Positions 18,743-26,646 of a stretch of DNA of 52,461 nt are shown here, one piece after another. The DNA lies in assembly GCA_022574655.1 (NCBI GenBank), contig JACZRQ010000005.1, forward strand, positions 1 to 52,461, given 5' to 3'. The notes under the pieces were generated by a model that ran no database searches, was not told the origin of the DNA, and worked only from the letters and a program-made list of their open reading frames with translations. Source of the stretch: Chloroflexota bacterium. Lineage in GTDB: Bacteria > Chloroflexota > Dehalococcoidia > SM23-28-2 > RBG-16-64-32. Each line of letters opens with the position of its first letter. Positions within the stretch are counted from its first letter, which is position 1. The position numbers and the translations under genes were made by a program.

Positions 18743-18763
18743 CTCCCCGCCTGACTGCACTCC

Positions 18764-19582
18764 ATGCCCGAACTCCCTGAAGTCGAAACCATCCGCCGCG
18801 ACCTCCTGTCGCGCATCGTCGGACGCACCATCACCAGCGCCTTCGTCTCCTCCAACGCGCCGCGACTGGTCCAGCTCATGCCCCCCGCCGAGTTCTGCAA
18901 GCAACTCCCCGGCCACCGCATCGAAGACATCTCGCGCCGTGGCAAGTACCTGCTCGTTCATCTCTCCGGCGGACTCTACTGGATCGTCCACCTGCGCATG
19001 ACCGGCCGCTTCCTCCACCGCGAAGACCCTTGCCCGGAAGACCCATACCTCCGTGCCGGCTTCACGCTCGACAACGGAAGCTCCCTCTGCTTCGTCGATC
19101 TTCGCAAGTTCGGCACCATGTGGCTCATCGACGACCCATCGCTCGTCGTCGGCAAGCTCGGCCCCGAGCCGTTGAGCGATGATTTCACCGTCGCCGGCCT
19201 ACGCGATCTGCTCGTGCGCCGCTCCGCCCCCGTCAAGGCCGTCTTGCTCGACCAGCATGCCATCGCCGGCATCGGCAACATCTACGCGGACGAGGCGCTC
19301 TTCAACGCCGGCATCAATCCCCGCAGAGCCGCGAACAAAGTCTCGAAACCAAAGACTGAAGCCCTCCACGCTGGCGTCCGACAGGCGCTGCTCGACGCCC
19401 TCAGCGATCGCGGGTCCAGCTTCAGCGACTACGTCGACGGCAGCGGCCGCTCCGGGAGACATCAGCTCAAAGTCAAAGTCTTCCGCCGCACCGACCAACC
19501 CTGCTACAGCTGCGGGACCCAGATCCGCCGCGTGAAAGTCGCTGGCCGCAGCACTCACTTCTGTCCCAACTGCCAGCGCTGA
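18764..19582 (+). CDS. mutM: Formamidopyrimidine-DNA glycosylase
   Basis: 272 residues. MPELPEVETIRRDL supplies the catalytic N-terminal Pro (after Met removal) and Glu. Internal helix-two-turns-helix segment GIGNIYADEALFNAGINPRR. The C-terminal zinc finger is CYSCG...FCPNC (C-x2-C...C-x2-C). It excises 8-oxoguanine and formamidopyrimidines and nicks the strand (AP lyase). It lies 21 bp after polA, whose gap filling it feeds. The length is normal for the family. Confidence 0.97.
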   Translation: MPELPEVETIRRDLLSRIVGRTITSAFVSSNAPRLVQLMPPAEFCKQLPGHRIEDISRRGKYLLVHLSGGLYWIVHLRMTGRFLHREDPCPEDPYLRAGFTLDNGSSLCFVDLRKFGTMWLIDDPSLVVGKLGPEPLSDDFTVAGLRDLLVRRSAPVKAVLLDQHAIAGIGNIYADEALFNAGINPRRAANKVSKPKTEALHAGVRQALLDALSDRGSSFSDYVDGSGRSGRHQLKVKVFRRTDQPCYSCGTQIRRVKVAGRSTHFCPNCQR

Positions 19583-19732
19583 CGAACAAAGACTGGCGTC
19601 GATCCCTGTTGCTAGGCGCTTCAGCTGCACGCCCGGTCGAACCGGCCAGAATGTAGCTAGGTAGCTTCAGCCGAACAGCCGGCCCCGGGCGATCACTTCG
19701 AAACCATTCCTTCCCGTCACAGACAAGGCAAA

Positions 19733-19752
19733 CGCCCCGATCTCTCGGGGCG
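19733..19752. terminator. Hairpin between mutM and the convergent gene
   Basis: CGCCCCGA-TCTC-TCGGGGCG, an 8-bp perfect stem with a 4-nt loop, lies between convergent genes (mutM ends 19582, the next ends 19794). It lacks a U-run on either strand, so it may act as a weak or factor-dependent terminator or mRNA end. Confidence 0.4.
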
Positions 19753-19793
19753 CTTACCTGAGGCCGAACAGCGCAGGATGTAGTTGTCAGTGT

Positions 19794-20744
19794 TTAGAAA
19801 CGGCCGCGCGGAGATCCAAACCCCTTAAACGGACCGTCACGCCGGTCGAGGCGCCGCCATCGTTGGATCTTCGTCGGATCGTGGGGCGTTTCGTTCTCGC
19901 CTTTAGGCGGTTGAACGTCGCCCTCGCCGCTCTTCTCATCGGCTCGTTCGCCGTTAGTCGACGTCTCGCCGGACTTACGAGGCTCACCGTGCGAAATTCC
20001 CCCGTTCGTGTCCTCTGCGACTCGGCGCGCGACGTCGGCTGTGCTCTCGCCGTTAGTGCGCAGCTCGGCAGCGGACTTCGAACCGCGCTCGACGCTGTAC
20101 TGTACCACCGGGAATGGCGGCCGGCCGTCGTCATCTCCGTTGTGACCGTTGGGGCGCGTTGCCGGTTCTTCGGACCGTTCCCGACGCACGATCGTCGTTT
20201 TCGTCTCGATGACCAGGTCCGGCATATCGGGAATCGTAATCGTTGACGAGATCGGTGGCGGGGTGTCCGGGCGAATGCGCGCCCGGTCCTCGTCATCGAG
20301 CACTATCTCGACCGGGACCGCCCAGTAGATCGATATCTTATCGAACTCCAGCCCGCTCGTGATCTCCTGCCGTACAAACATCCACGCCGTCGGCAGGTCC
20401 GCAAACGAGAACGGATAAACGACGCCTTCCCGCTCGTCGTCGCGGATCAAGACAACGGACTCTCCGTACTCGTCCCTATCGGCTCGCCACTCCTCGCTCG
20501 GCTCGGCGGGAAGAGCCCAGAACGGAAACACAGCGTTGCCGGCTCGCTCGGGATGCCAGAGATCGATGTACTCACAAGCCGCCTCCGCGTCTTCGAAGCG
20601 GTGGATTCTCAGAGCGGTTAGGCCTCCGAAGTCCGAAGTCAGCAGTATGAGCGGCGGCTTCTTGGAGAGCGCTCTGTTTTGTGCCGTCTCTCGCAAGTCC
20701 CCGGGCTTTGAGTTCAGCCCGAGTAGTTTCCTCAACCAGGACAT
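19794..20744 (-). CDS. Unknown protein with disordered tail and C-terminal PFKGFGSPRGRF motif
   Basis: 316 residues from the ATG at 20744, which has GGGAGG eight bases upstream (a longer GTG frame reaches 20828). Residues 1-170 look folded: MSWLRKLLGLNSKPGD, LTSDFGGLTALRIHRFEDAEAACEYIDLW, PTAWMFVRQEITSGLEFDKISIYWAVPVEI. Residues ~190-290 are a charged, low-complexity, Gly/Asn/Glu-rich linker with repeated TNGE motifs. The extreme C-terminus RRDGPFKGFGSPRGRF matches the end of a tiny protein at 29110-29280. No family recognised. It is the only gene between mutM and the peptidase region and is probably transcribed alone. Confidence 0.7.
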   Translation of the reverse strand: MSWLRKLLGLNSKPGDLRETAQNRALSKKPPLILLTSDFGGLTALRIHRFEDAEAACEYIDLWHPERAGNAVFPFWALPAEPSEEWRADRDEYGESVVLIRDDEREGVVYPFSFADLPTAWMFVRQEITSGLEFDKISIYWAVPVEIVLDDEDRARIRPDTPPPISSTITIPDMPDLVIETKTTIVRRERSEEPATRPNGHNGDDDGRPPFPVVQYSVERGSKSAAELRTNGESTADVARRVAEDTNGGISHGEPRKSGETSTNGERADEKSGEGDVQPPKGENETPHDPTKIQRWRRLDRRDGPFKGFGSPRGRF

Positions 20745-21066
20745 CTTGGTCACCCTCCCAAAACTCGTCACAGATGCCGTTCGGCATTTCGATCGGCCCC
20801 CGGCAGGTGGGTCGTCGTCAATCACCACACTGACGCATGGAAGTGAACTGCTCGGTTAACGAACCTTAACCAAGGTGAAGATTCGGTAAAGACCGGACTT
20901 AAGGGTGGTGTTTGTCTAGGCCTAGGATTTGCCGGGCGAGCGGCTCGTCGCGAGCGACGACAACAAGCCGTAGCCCTTGATGCTCCCTAGCTCGATTGAG
21001 AGTACGGTGATGCCCCCGACGTGTCTGATGTCAGCCCACACCCCTGCGATCGCAACCTATCGCGCG
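20745..21066. other. Gene-free stretch with two palindromes
   Basis: About 320 bp with no convincing coding. It holds an inverted repeat GGTTAA-N6-TTAACC at 20854-20871, about 110 bp upstream of the preceding minus-strand gene and so a possible operator for it, and a 10-bp palindrome CTAGGCCTAG near 20918-20930. Otherwise I see nothing. Confidence 0.4.
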
Positions 21067-21249
21067 CTAGGTATGCCTCCGGTTCTGTGAACACCCCGAG
21101 TGAGGTGAGCTTTGGTGACGTTCTTGCCTGCTCGCAGCGACGACTATCATCGCCCAAACGACAGCCCCGATGACGACTAGGATCAGTACGTAGAGAAGCA
21201 CCTCCAGATCACTGACCTTCGCGCGCCCACTCTCGCGCTGACGGCACAC
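21067..21249 (-). CDS. Small single-pass membrane protein (uncertain)
   Basis: A 60-residue frame with one strong membrane helix (LLYVLILVVIGAVVWAMIVVAA) and a hydrophilic tail SRQERHQSSPHSG. It starts with GTG 41 nt inside the end of the P1 peptidase gene and could be coupled to it. Alternative internal starts exist and no convincing Shine-Dalgarno fixes the start. The topology (short outside, basic inside) is that of many small bacterial membrane proteins. Function unknown. Confidence 0.4.
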   Translation of the reverse strand: MCRQRESGRAKVSDLEVLLYVLILVVIGAVVWAMIVVAASRQERHQSSPHSGCSQNRRHT

Positions 21250-22192
21250 CAGCCAACCCCGTCGCCGCCTCCACGCCGTTCACGATCGCTCGCTCCACCG
21301 CCCGTGTCGCCAGCGCGGCGAGCTGCAAGATGTCCGTCTCCGTATCGTTTGTACCTGTCGCGAGCGCAAAGATCGTGTCCCCATCCACTATCGTGTGGGC
21401 TGGCACGATCGTCCGTGCCAGACCCGCCTGCCCCGCGATGGCGAGTCTTAGCGCCTGCTCTTGTGTCAGCACGGCGTCCGTGGCGACCACGCCGATCGTG
21501 CTGTTCGCTTCCACCGCAAACGGCGGCAGGAGGGGCTCCTTCCTCATGATCTCGAGCGTCCTGTCGAACGTCCCAGGTTCGTCGCCGCGCGGTCCCGCCA
21601 CGACCCTGCCGGAATCGGGATCAACGACCTCGCCGAACGCGTTGACGACAACCACCGCCGCGACTGTGATCCCCGAGTCGGTCCGTTCGGACGCGCTGCC
21701 AACGCCACCCTTGAGCGAACGCTCCGGTCCCAGCGCCTTGCCTACGGTTGCGCCTGCGCCGGCGCCAACGGTCCCCACTTCGATCTCTCCTGGGCCTGCT
21801 GCCTCGCACGCCGCGTAGCCCGCGTCTGCGTCCGGCCGCACGTCCGCGCGGCCGATCGACAGGTCGAAGATCACCGCCGCTGGCACGATCGGCACCAACA
21901 CGGGCGCCTCATGGTCAGGCGATACGTCCCGTCCCTGCCCCCGCTCTTCCAGCCAGCGCATGACACCGCCTGCTGCGTCGAGGCCGTAGGCGCTCCCACC
22001 GGACAGGACCAACGCGTGTACCCGGTCGATGACGTTGCCGGGCCGAAGCAGGTCCGTCTCTCGCGTCCCCGGTGCGCCGCCGCGCACGTCCACGGCTGCA
22101 AGCACACCATTCGGGCAAAGAACTACCGTGCAGCCGGTGGCCGCGTCCCTATCGGTCCAGTGACCGATGGTGATATCGGGCAGGTCGCTCAT
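21209..22192 (-). CDS. P1 family (DmpA-type) peptidase
   Basis: 327 residues from the ATG at 22192 (a GTG at 22210 would add six). The P1/S58 pattern is clear: ITIGHWTDRDAATGCTVVL, VDVRGGAPGTRETDLL, HALVLSGGSAYGLDAAGGVMRWLEE, TVGAGAGATVGKALG. The autocatalytic cleavage site is expected just before the Ser in EANSTIGVVATDA (about Asn230-Ser231), giving the new N-terminal Ser nucleophile. The family consists of Ntn-hydrolases acting as aminopeptidases, amidases or esterases on small peptides. It is divergent from the sortase array. Confidence 0.9.
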   Translation of the reverse strand: MSDLPDITIGHWTDRDAATGCTVVLCPNGVLAAVDVRGGAPGTRETDLLRPGNVIDRVHALVLSGGSAYGLDAAGGVMRWLEERGQGRDVSPDHEAPVLVPIVPAAVIFDLSIGRADVRPDADAGYAACEAAGPGEIEVGTVGAGAGATVGKALGPERSLKGGVGSASERTDSGITVAAVVVVNAFGEVVDPDSGRVVAGPRGDEPGTFDRTLEIMRKEPLLPPFAVEANSTIGVVATDAVLTQEQALRLAIAGQAGLARTIVPAHTIVDGDTIFALATGTNDTETDILQLAALATRAVERAIVNGVEAATGLAGVPSAREWAREGQ

Positions 22193-22293
22193 TTCATTCG
22201 GTCGAGGCACGAAAACGAATCCATTTGCGGCAATGATACGTCCATATACCTAGGGGCTGCTGTCGCGAAACTAATCATAGATGGCCGCCGTCT

Positions 22294-22299
22294 TATAAT
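22294..22299 (+). promoter_or_regulatory. -10 box upstream of sortase 1
   Basis: TATAAT lies about 44 nt before the TTG start at 22343. A GGAGG at 22326-22330 is in the transcript, 12 nt from the start, a long but usable distance. Confidence 0.45.
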
Positions 22300-22342
22300 A
22301 CGTAGAAGTCGGACTGATCACATACGGAGGTATCGAACTTAA

Positions 22343-23134
22343 TTGAAACGTCTACCACGCCCCGGTTTCGCTTGGCTCCAGCGCTTTAGGACTCAGGTCA
22401 GAGACGCTGGTCCCGCTCGGCGTGCTCTCATGACTGGAGGCCTCGTTACCTTCGTCGCTGGCGTCGCGCTTTTCACCGTCGGCATCATTGGCGTGATCGA
22501 TGATGGGGGCGAGGAAGTTGTCAACGTGCCGCCCCGCGGATATAGCACCGACCTCAACCTGCGAGCCGATGCTAATCCAAGCCCTGCGCCAGAGACCGAG
22601 GCTCCCACGCCAACGCCTGAGCCAACGCCAACGCTGCCCCAGGACGGATACCGTCTGGTCATCGACAAACTCTCGATTGACGGCGTAGTCGATACCTACG
22701 GACTCGATGAGAACGCAATCCCGCAAGTGCCAACGGGAGAGGGTGCGGGGCAAGTGGTCGCTTGGTACGACTTCTCGGCCCGCCCCGGTGTCGGCAGCAA
22801 CGCCGTTTTCGCCGGCCACAACAGCTGGTTTGGCACGGGGATTTTTCGCTTCCTCGGAGATCTCTTGCCCGGCGACGAAGTGCGCCTCGTCAACGATGAC
22901 GGTACAGAGATGCTGTATACCATCACAGACGTCTTCTCCGTCGATCCCGATGACCCGGATTCGCTCCAGGTGATGCGCGCTACCGACAAGGATGTGCTTA
23001 CGCTGATCACCTGCGGTGGGACGTTCATCGACACTAACGATCCCATCTTCGGCGGCGAGTTCACTGATCGTGTCGTCGTCCGCGCCGCTCTCACGTCCGT
23101 CACGGGCGACGCCGTCGCTGCCATTGGCCGCTGA
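22343..23134 (+). CDS. Class F-like sortase 1
   Basis: 263 residues from a TTG start with GGAGG upstream. One N-terminal membrane helix (ALMTGGLVTFVAGVALFTVGIIG, about 28-50), a Pro/Thr-rich spacer (to ~100), then the sortase beta-barrel with His159 (VFAGHNSW), Cys224 (LTLITCGGTF) and Arg243 (FTDRVVVRA). The TLITCGG form is closer to class F-type sortases than to class A. It joins surface proteins to the cell envelope through a sorting signal. First of three homologous genes in tandem; spacing to the next is 126 bp. The others diverge enough to suggest different substrates. Confidence 0.88.
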   Translation: MKRLPRPGFAWLQRFRTQVRDAGPARRALMTGGLVTFVAGVALFTVGIIGVIDDGGEEVVNVPPRGYSTDLNLRADANPSPAPETEAPTPTPEPTPTLPQDGYRLVIDKLSIDGVVDTYGLDENAIPQVPTGEGAGQVVAWYDFSARPGVGSNAVFAGHNSWFGTGIFRFLGDLLPGDEVRLVNDDGTEMLYTITDVFSVDPDDPDSLQVMRATDKDVLTLITCGGTFIDTNDPIFGGEFTDRVVVRAALTSVTGDAVAAIGR

Positions 23135-23260
23135 CCGAACCAAACTCCTCCCTAATCCCTCTCGAATCCGGTTACGTTCCACTGGCTCGTGCGTTATCAA
23201 TCGTAAGCGTGGGGTATCGTCGCGCCTGCTTATCGCTAATGAAATTGAGGTTCTCGCAAC

Positions 23261-23944
23261 TTGCCGCACAGCGTTAAGAGTATCTATTTCACCCTCGGCC
23301 TCATCTGCATCCTCTTCGGCACTGCCCTGGTCGGCTTCGCCACCTACGGAATCCTCACCAACGACACCTTCCAGCAGTGGATCTACATCCGGCCGGCACA
23401 GCCAACCCCCGCCGCCGCCGGTGTATCGCAGCAACCAGACTCCAGCCCCCTCGGCGATGGCCCCTACAGGCTTGTCATCGACAAGCTTGGCGTCGACGCG
23501 CCCATAGCAACGTTTGGGCTCGACGAGAACGCCGTGCCTCAGGTCCCGTACGATGCAGCACTCGTCGCCTGGTACGACTTCTCGTCTTCTCCCGGTACGG
23601 GCAGCAACGCGGTATTCGCTGGCCACAAGACTTGGCGCGGCGACGCTGTCTTTCTCAAGCTGGAAGACCTTAACATCGGCGACGATATCGAACTTCGAGG
23701 TGAAGATGGCGGACAGATCCTCTACCGCGTCTCGGAAACTGTACTCGTAGACCCCGCCGATCGAAGCGCCCTCGATTGGATGAAGGCCACAGAGACCGAC
23801 TCGGTCACGCTCATCACCTGCGGCGGCACCTGGTTTGAGACGAATGACTTCGCCGGCGCCGACTACACTCTGCGGGTAGTCGTGAGGGCGGACCGCGTTG
23901 ACGCTAGCGTCGCCTCTGCGCTCGACTCGCAGCCCGGTGGCTAG
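23261..23944 (+). CDS. Class F-like sortase 2
   Basis: 227 residues, TTG start. A single N-terminal helix (IYFTLGLICILFGTALVGFATYG), a very short Pro-rich spacer, and the catalytic set His122 (VFAGHKTW), Cys187 (VTLITCGGTW) and Arg205. The spacer is much shorter than in its two neighbours, so its barrel would sit nearer the membrane. The shared block YRLVIDKL...GLDENA.PQVP...WYDFS shows common descent with sortases 1 and 3. Confidence 0.87.
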   Translation: MPHSVKSIYFTLGLICILFGTALVGFATYGILTNDTFQQWIYIRPAQPTPAAAGVSQQPDSSPLGDGPYRLVIDKLGVDAPIATFGLDENAVPQVPYDAALVAWYDFSSSPGTGSNAVFAGHKTWRGDAVFLKLEDLNIGDDIELRGEDGGQILYRVSETVLVDPADRSALDWMKATETDSVTLITCGGTWFETNDFAGADYTLRVVVRADRVDASVASALDSQPGG

Positions 23945-24009
23945 CCCGTTTACACCGAACTCTTACCGGCATACCTCCACCAGCGCCCCTTAACCGTTCC
24001 TTCACCGCA

Positions 24010-24015
24010 TATAAT
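24010..24015 (+). promoter_or_regulatory. -10 box for sortase 3
   Basis: TATAAT is 37 nt upstream of the ATG at 24053; no strong -35 seen. It suggests that sortase 3 also has its own promoter. Confidence 0.4.
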
Positions 24016-24052
24016 TTGAGACAGGCCAAGACCAGTCGCTCTACATAACGCG

Positions 24053-24889
24053 ATGAAGATCATGCTTCGGACGCTGCTATTCCTCATCAGGGGCCCTGCG
24101 CGCTTCCTGGGATTCGGGTCTCCTACGAACCGGGCTCGCGAGCAGCCTCGTCCGCGTCGCGTTCAGCGGGCTGTCGTCGCTCTTGGTGTCGTGGGCATGC
24201 TCGTCGGCATCTCATTGATTTCGATCGGCACGTACGACTACCTCAGCTCTAGCGAGGCTAGCATCCCGGACAAGCCGCGAGTGCTCGATTATCGATTCGA
24301 CCCCGGCGGCATCTACGACCGGCCCGTCGGCGTCGTCACCCCAACCCCCGAAGCGACTCCCACTCCCACGGCGGAGCCAACAGAGGCGCCTGTAGTCGCT
24401 CCCGCGCCGCCTCCTCCTCTACGGGACTCTCCGTTCAGCCTCGTTATCGACAAGATCGGCATCAACTCAACTGTCTTCACCTATGGCCTCGATGCCAACC
24501 AGGTTCCGGAGGTGCCGCTGAACCCCTGGGACGTCGCCTGGTACGACTTCTCCGCCCGACCGGGCACAGGCAGCAACGCCGTCTTCGCCGCCCACGTCAC
24601 TTGGAACGGCCCGGCCGTCTTCTACTATCTCGACCAACTCGTCGTTGGGGACGAGGTCAAACTGCTCGGTGATAACGGCATCGAACTCGTATACACCATC
24701 ACGGAAAGCTACCTCGTCGATCCGAGCGATCCGGCCACGCTCTCCGTGATGCACGGTACAGAAGAAGACGTCATCACCCTCATCACCTGCGGTGGCACCT
24801 TCTTCTACACCGGCGACCCCACCTTCGGCGGCGACTACACAAACCGCCGGATCATCCGCGCTACCCTTCAGACGATCAGCGAAGTCTAA
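24053..24889 (+). CDS. Class F-like sortase 3
   Basis: 278 residues. It has a long cytoplasmic basic start, then an N-terminal helix (VVALGVVGMLVGISLISIGTYDYL), a Pro-rich spacer (VTPTPEATPTPTAEPTEAP), and His181 (VFAAHVTW), Cys246 (ITLITCGGTF) and Arg265 (NRRIIRA). The Gly before the active-site His is Ala here. It overlaps by 4 bp the convergent PLP decarboxylase at its end. No obvious sorted substrate lies nearby. Confidence 0.87.
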   Translation: MKIMLRTLLFLIRGPARFLGFGSPTNRAREQPRPRRVQRAVVALGVVGMLVGISLISIGTYDYLSSSEASIPDKPRVLDYRFDPGGIYDRPVGVVTPTPEATPTPTAEPTEAPVVAPAPPPPLRDSPFSLVIDKIGINSTVFTYGLDANQVPEVPLNPWDVAWYDFSARPGTGSNAVFAAHVTWNGPAVFYYLDQLVVGDEVKLLGDNGIELVYTITESYLVDPSDPATLSVMHGTEEDVITLITCGGTFFYTGDPTFGGDYTNRRIIRATLQTISEV

Positions 24890-26298
24890 GCGATCGCGCC
24901 GGCGGCTTTCCGGATCGTCTCCCACGCCCGCTCCACGTGCTTCCTTCCCGTCGTCTCTTGGCCGATCGACAGGCGAAGCGTCAGCTTGCCGTCCAGCTTC
25001 GTGTGAGTCATGAACATCCGCCCCGCCTCGTTCACACGGTCCATGATCTCCTGGTTCACCTCGTCGCCGCCCCGATGGCGGAAGCACACGAGCGATAGCA
25101 GTACCGGCGCCGCCACTTCGAAGTCCGGGTCATCCTCCACCCACGCCGCAAACTCCTGCGCCATCGCAACGTGCCCGCGCACGATCTCTCGTAGCGCCTT
25201 CACACCGTACGAGCGGATCACGAACCACAGCTTGAGCGAGCGGAACCGCCGCCCCAGCTCCACCTGCCAGTCCCGATAGTCGATCACCTCGCCCGACTCA
25301 CTGGCGACGTTTCGCAGGTACTCCGGCACAACGCTCATCGCAGCGGTCAGCTTCCGGCGGTCGGCCACGTAGAACGCGCTGCAATCGACGTTCGTCAGCA
25401 TCCACTTATGCGGGTTGAACAGGTAACTGTCTGCGAACTCCAACCCCTCGTGCAGGAACCGGAACTCCGGGCAGAGCGCCGCCGTTCCCGCCATCGCCGC
25501 GTCGACGTGCAGCCACACCCCATGTTCCGCGCAGATACGGCCGATCTCCGGCACCGGATCGATCGCCGTCGAAGACGTCGTCCCCACGGTCGCGCACACC
25601 AATACAGGTGTCCGCCCAGCCACCTTGTCGTCGCGGATCGCTTGCGCCAGCGCCGCGGGCCTCATCGCGAACGTCTCGTCCGTCTCGATCTTGCGCAGGT
25701 TCGCGCTCCCGATACCCGCTATCCGCACCGCCTTCTCGATCGAAGAGTGCGCTTCCGCCGACGTATAAGCGGTGAGCCCGTCGGACACACCCGCCTCGTT
25801 GCTTCGCCCTCCCGTCGCCTGCTCCCGCGCCGCGACCGCCGCGACGAGCGACCCGCTCGATGCCGTCGCCTGTATAACGCCGCCTCCCGTCGCCGTCGAC
25901 TTGAACTTCTCGGGCAGCCCTACCATCTCCGCCAGCCAATCGAGCACGTGCGTTTCCAGCTCCGTGCACGCCGGGCTCGTCACCCACATCATCCCCTGAA
26001 CCCCCAACCCGGCGGAAAGCAGCTCGCCTAAGATCGATGGCCCTGACGTATTGCCGGGAAAGTACCCGAAGAAGTTCGGCGACTGCCAGTGCGTCACGCC
26101 CGGCATGATGATCTCGTCCACGTCCTTCAGGATCCGCTCGAACGGCTCACCCTCCTCCGGCGCCGCCGCCGGAAGCCCGGCTCGTACGTCCCCCGGCTTG
26201 ACCCGCGACAGCACGGGATACTCCTCGACGTTCTCCATATAATCGGCTATCCAGTCGATGACTTGATAGCCATGCTGTCGGAATTCCTCAGAGTTCAT
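24886..26298 (-). CDS. PLP-dependent aromatic-L-amino-acid decarboxylase-like enzyme
   Basis: 470 residues of the group II decarboxylase fold: MNSEEFRQHGYQVIDWIADYM, HWQSPNFFGYFPGNTSGPSILGELLSAGLGVQGMMWVTSPA, HSSIEKAVRIAG (His184), CATVGTTSSTAIDP, WLHVDAAMAG (Asp266), FNPHKWM (Lys298 for PLP). It resembles tryptophan/tyrosine/DOPA decarboxylases, making arylalkylamines and CO2. Substrate specificity cannot be set from sequence. The ATG start at 26298 is followed upstream by a 348-bp repeat-rich gap. Confidence 0.93.
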   Translation of the reverse strand: MNSEEFRQHGYQVIDWIADYMENVEEYPVLSRVKPGDVRAGLPAAAPEEGEPFERILKDVDEIIMPGVTHWQSPNFFGYFPGNTSGPSILGELLSAGLGVQGMMWVTSPACTELETHVLDWLAEMVGLPEKFKSTATGGGVIQATASSGSLVAAVAAREQATGGRSNEAGVSDGLTAYTSAEAHSSIEKAVRIAGIGSANLRKIETDETFAMRPAALAQAIRDDKVAGRTPVLVCATVGTTSSTAIDPVPEIGRICAEHGVWLHVDAAMAGTAALCPEFRFLHEGLEFADSYLFNPHKWMLTNVDCSAFYVADRRKLTAAMSVVPEYLRNVASESGEVIDYRDWQVELGRRFRSLKLWFVIRSYGVKALREIVRGHVAMAQEFAAWVEDDPDFEVAAPVLLSLVCFRHRGGDEVNQEIMDRVNEAGRMFMTHTKLDGKLTLRLSIGQETTGRKHVERAWETIRKAAGAIA

Positions 26299-26341
26299 GT
26301 CGTGCCTTTTTCGTTACTCCGAGGTTGGATCAGGTTCCTTC

Positions 26342-26393
26342 CCGCTCGTCCTGCATGCCCGCCTGTGGAGGGAGGTATCGAAGGATCGAGCGG
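26342..26393. repeat. Long copy of CCGCTC..GAGCGG palindromic repeat
   Basis: Starts CCGCTCGTCCTGC and ends ATCGAGCGG, with arms complementary, and includes an inner GGAGGG-containing insert. A second copy follows at 26411-26464, and related copies lie at 40463-40496 and 40996-41068. Confidence 0.65.
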
Positions 26394-26410
26394 AGGCACT
26401 GCGCCCCTGC

Positions 26411-26464
26411 CCGCTCATCCTGCCTGCCCTCCTGTGGAGGGAGCTTGTCGAAGGACTGAGCGGG
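26411..26464. repeat. Second long copy of CCGCTC..GAGCGG repeat
   Basis: Arms CCGCTCA.../...CTGAGCGG surround an inner hairpin CCCTCC-TGT-GGAGGG and a CTTGTCGAAGGA segment. It is directly followed by the GCAACCC...GGGTTGC hairpin. Confidence 0.65.
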
Positions 26465-26471
26465 GTAAGAG

Positions 26472-26497
26472 GCAACCCGGCCGTGAGATTGGGTTGC
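26472..26497. repeat. Left flank repeat of the HEPN-like gene
   Basis: GCAACCCGGCC...GGGTTGC hairpin within a longer block (26449-26505) that imperfectly matches 27557-27613 on the other side of the HEPN-like gene. Confidence 0.5.
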
Positions 26498-26532
26498 AGA
26501 CGCGCGGCTGGCGTCTGGCGAGACACCAGCCA

Positions 26533-26646
26533 AAGACGGAACCGAAGACTGAGACACTGTTTCAGAAGTTTGAGCGGTTGGCGGGCAAGGTCGTGCGGGT
26601 GCCGAAGGATACGGCTGATAGAGAGAAGAAACGGAGGCGAACGTAG
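26533..26646 (+). pseudogene. Possible relict of a small basic protein
   Basis: A plus-strand frame ends FQKFERLAGKVVRVPKDTADREKKRRRT, resembling the short proteins found widely with FxALxxKVVxVPKxEIDxRE. No plausible start or Shine-Dalgarno is visible; it ends right next to the convergent HEPN-like gene. May be chance. Confidence 0.25.

Larger units (their letters stand above)
26299..26646. repeat. Repeat-rich intergenic region
   Basis: Holds two long copies of the CCGCTC...GAGCGG repeat (26342-26393 and 26411-26464), a GCAACCC...GGGTTGC hairpin (26472-26497), and a GGCTGG...CCAGCC dyad (about 26504-26529). No promoter-like box for the flanking minus-strand genes was recognised. Confidence 0.6.

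Noticed and set aside
15830-19018. 1062-codon open frame on the minus strand
   Set aside because: It lies opposite polA and mutM, which have complete family motifs. It is a shadow produced by high-GC codon use, rich in Asp/Glu/Gly/Val without any domain.
22352-23626. 424-codon minus-strand open frame
   Set aside because: Lies opposite sortases 1 and 2, whose catalytic residues and anchors are clear. Composition is that of a shadow frame.
26089-26646. Plus-strand 185-codon frame
   Set aside because: Most of it lies opposite the PLP decarboxylase start and inside the repeats. Only its last 38 codons look protein-like, listed as a low-confidence relict.
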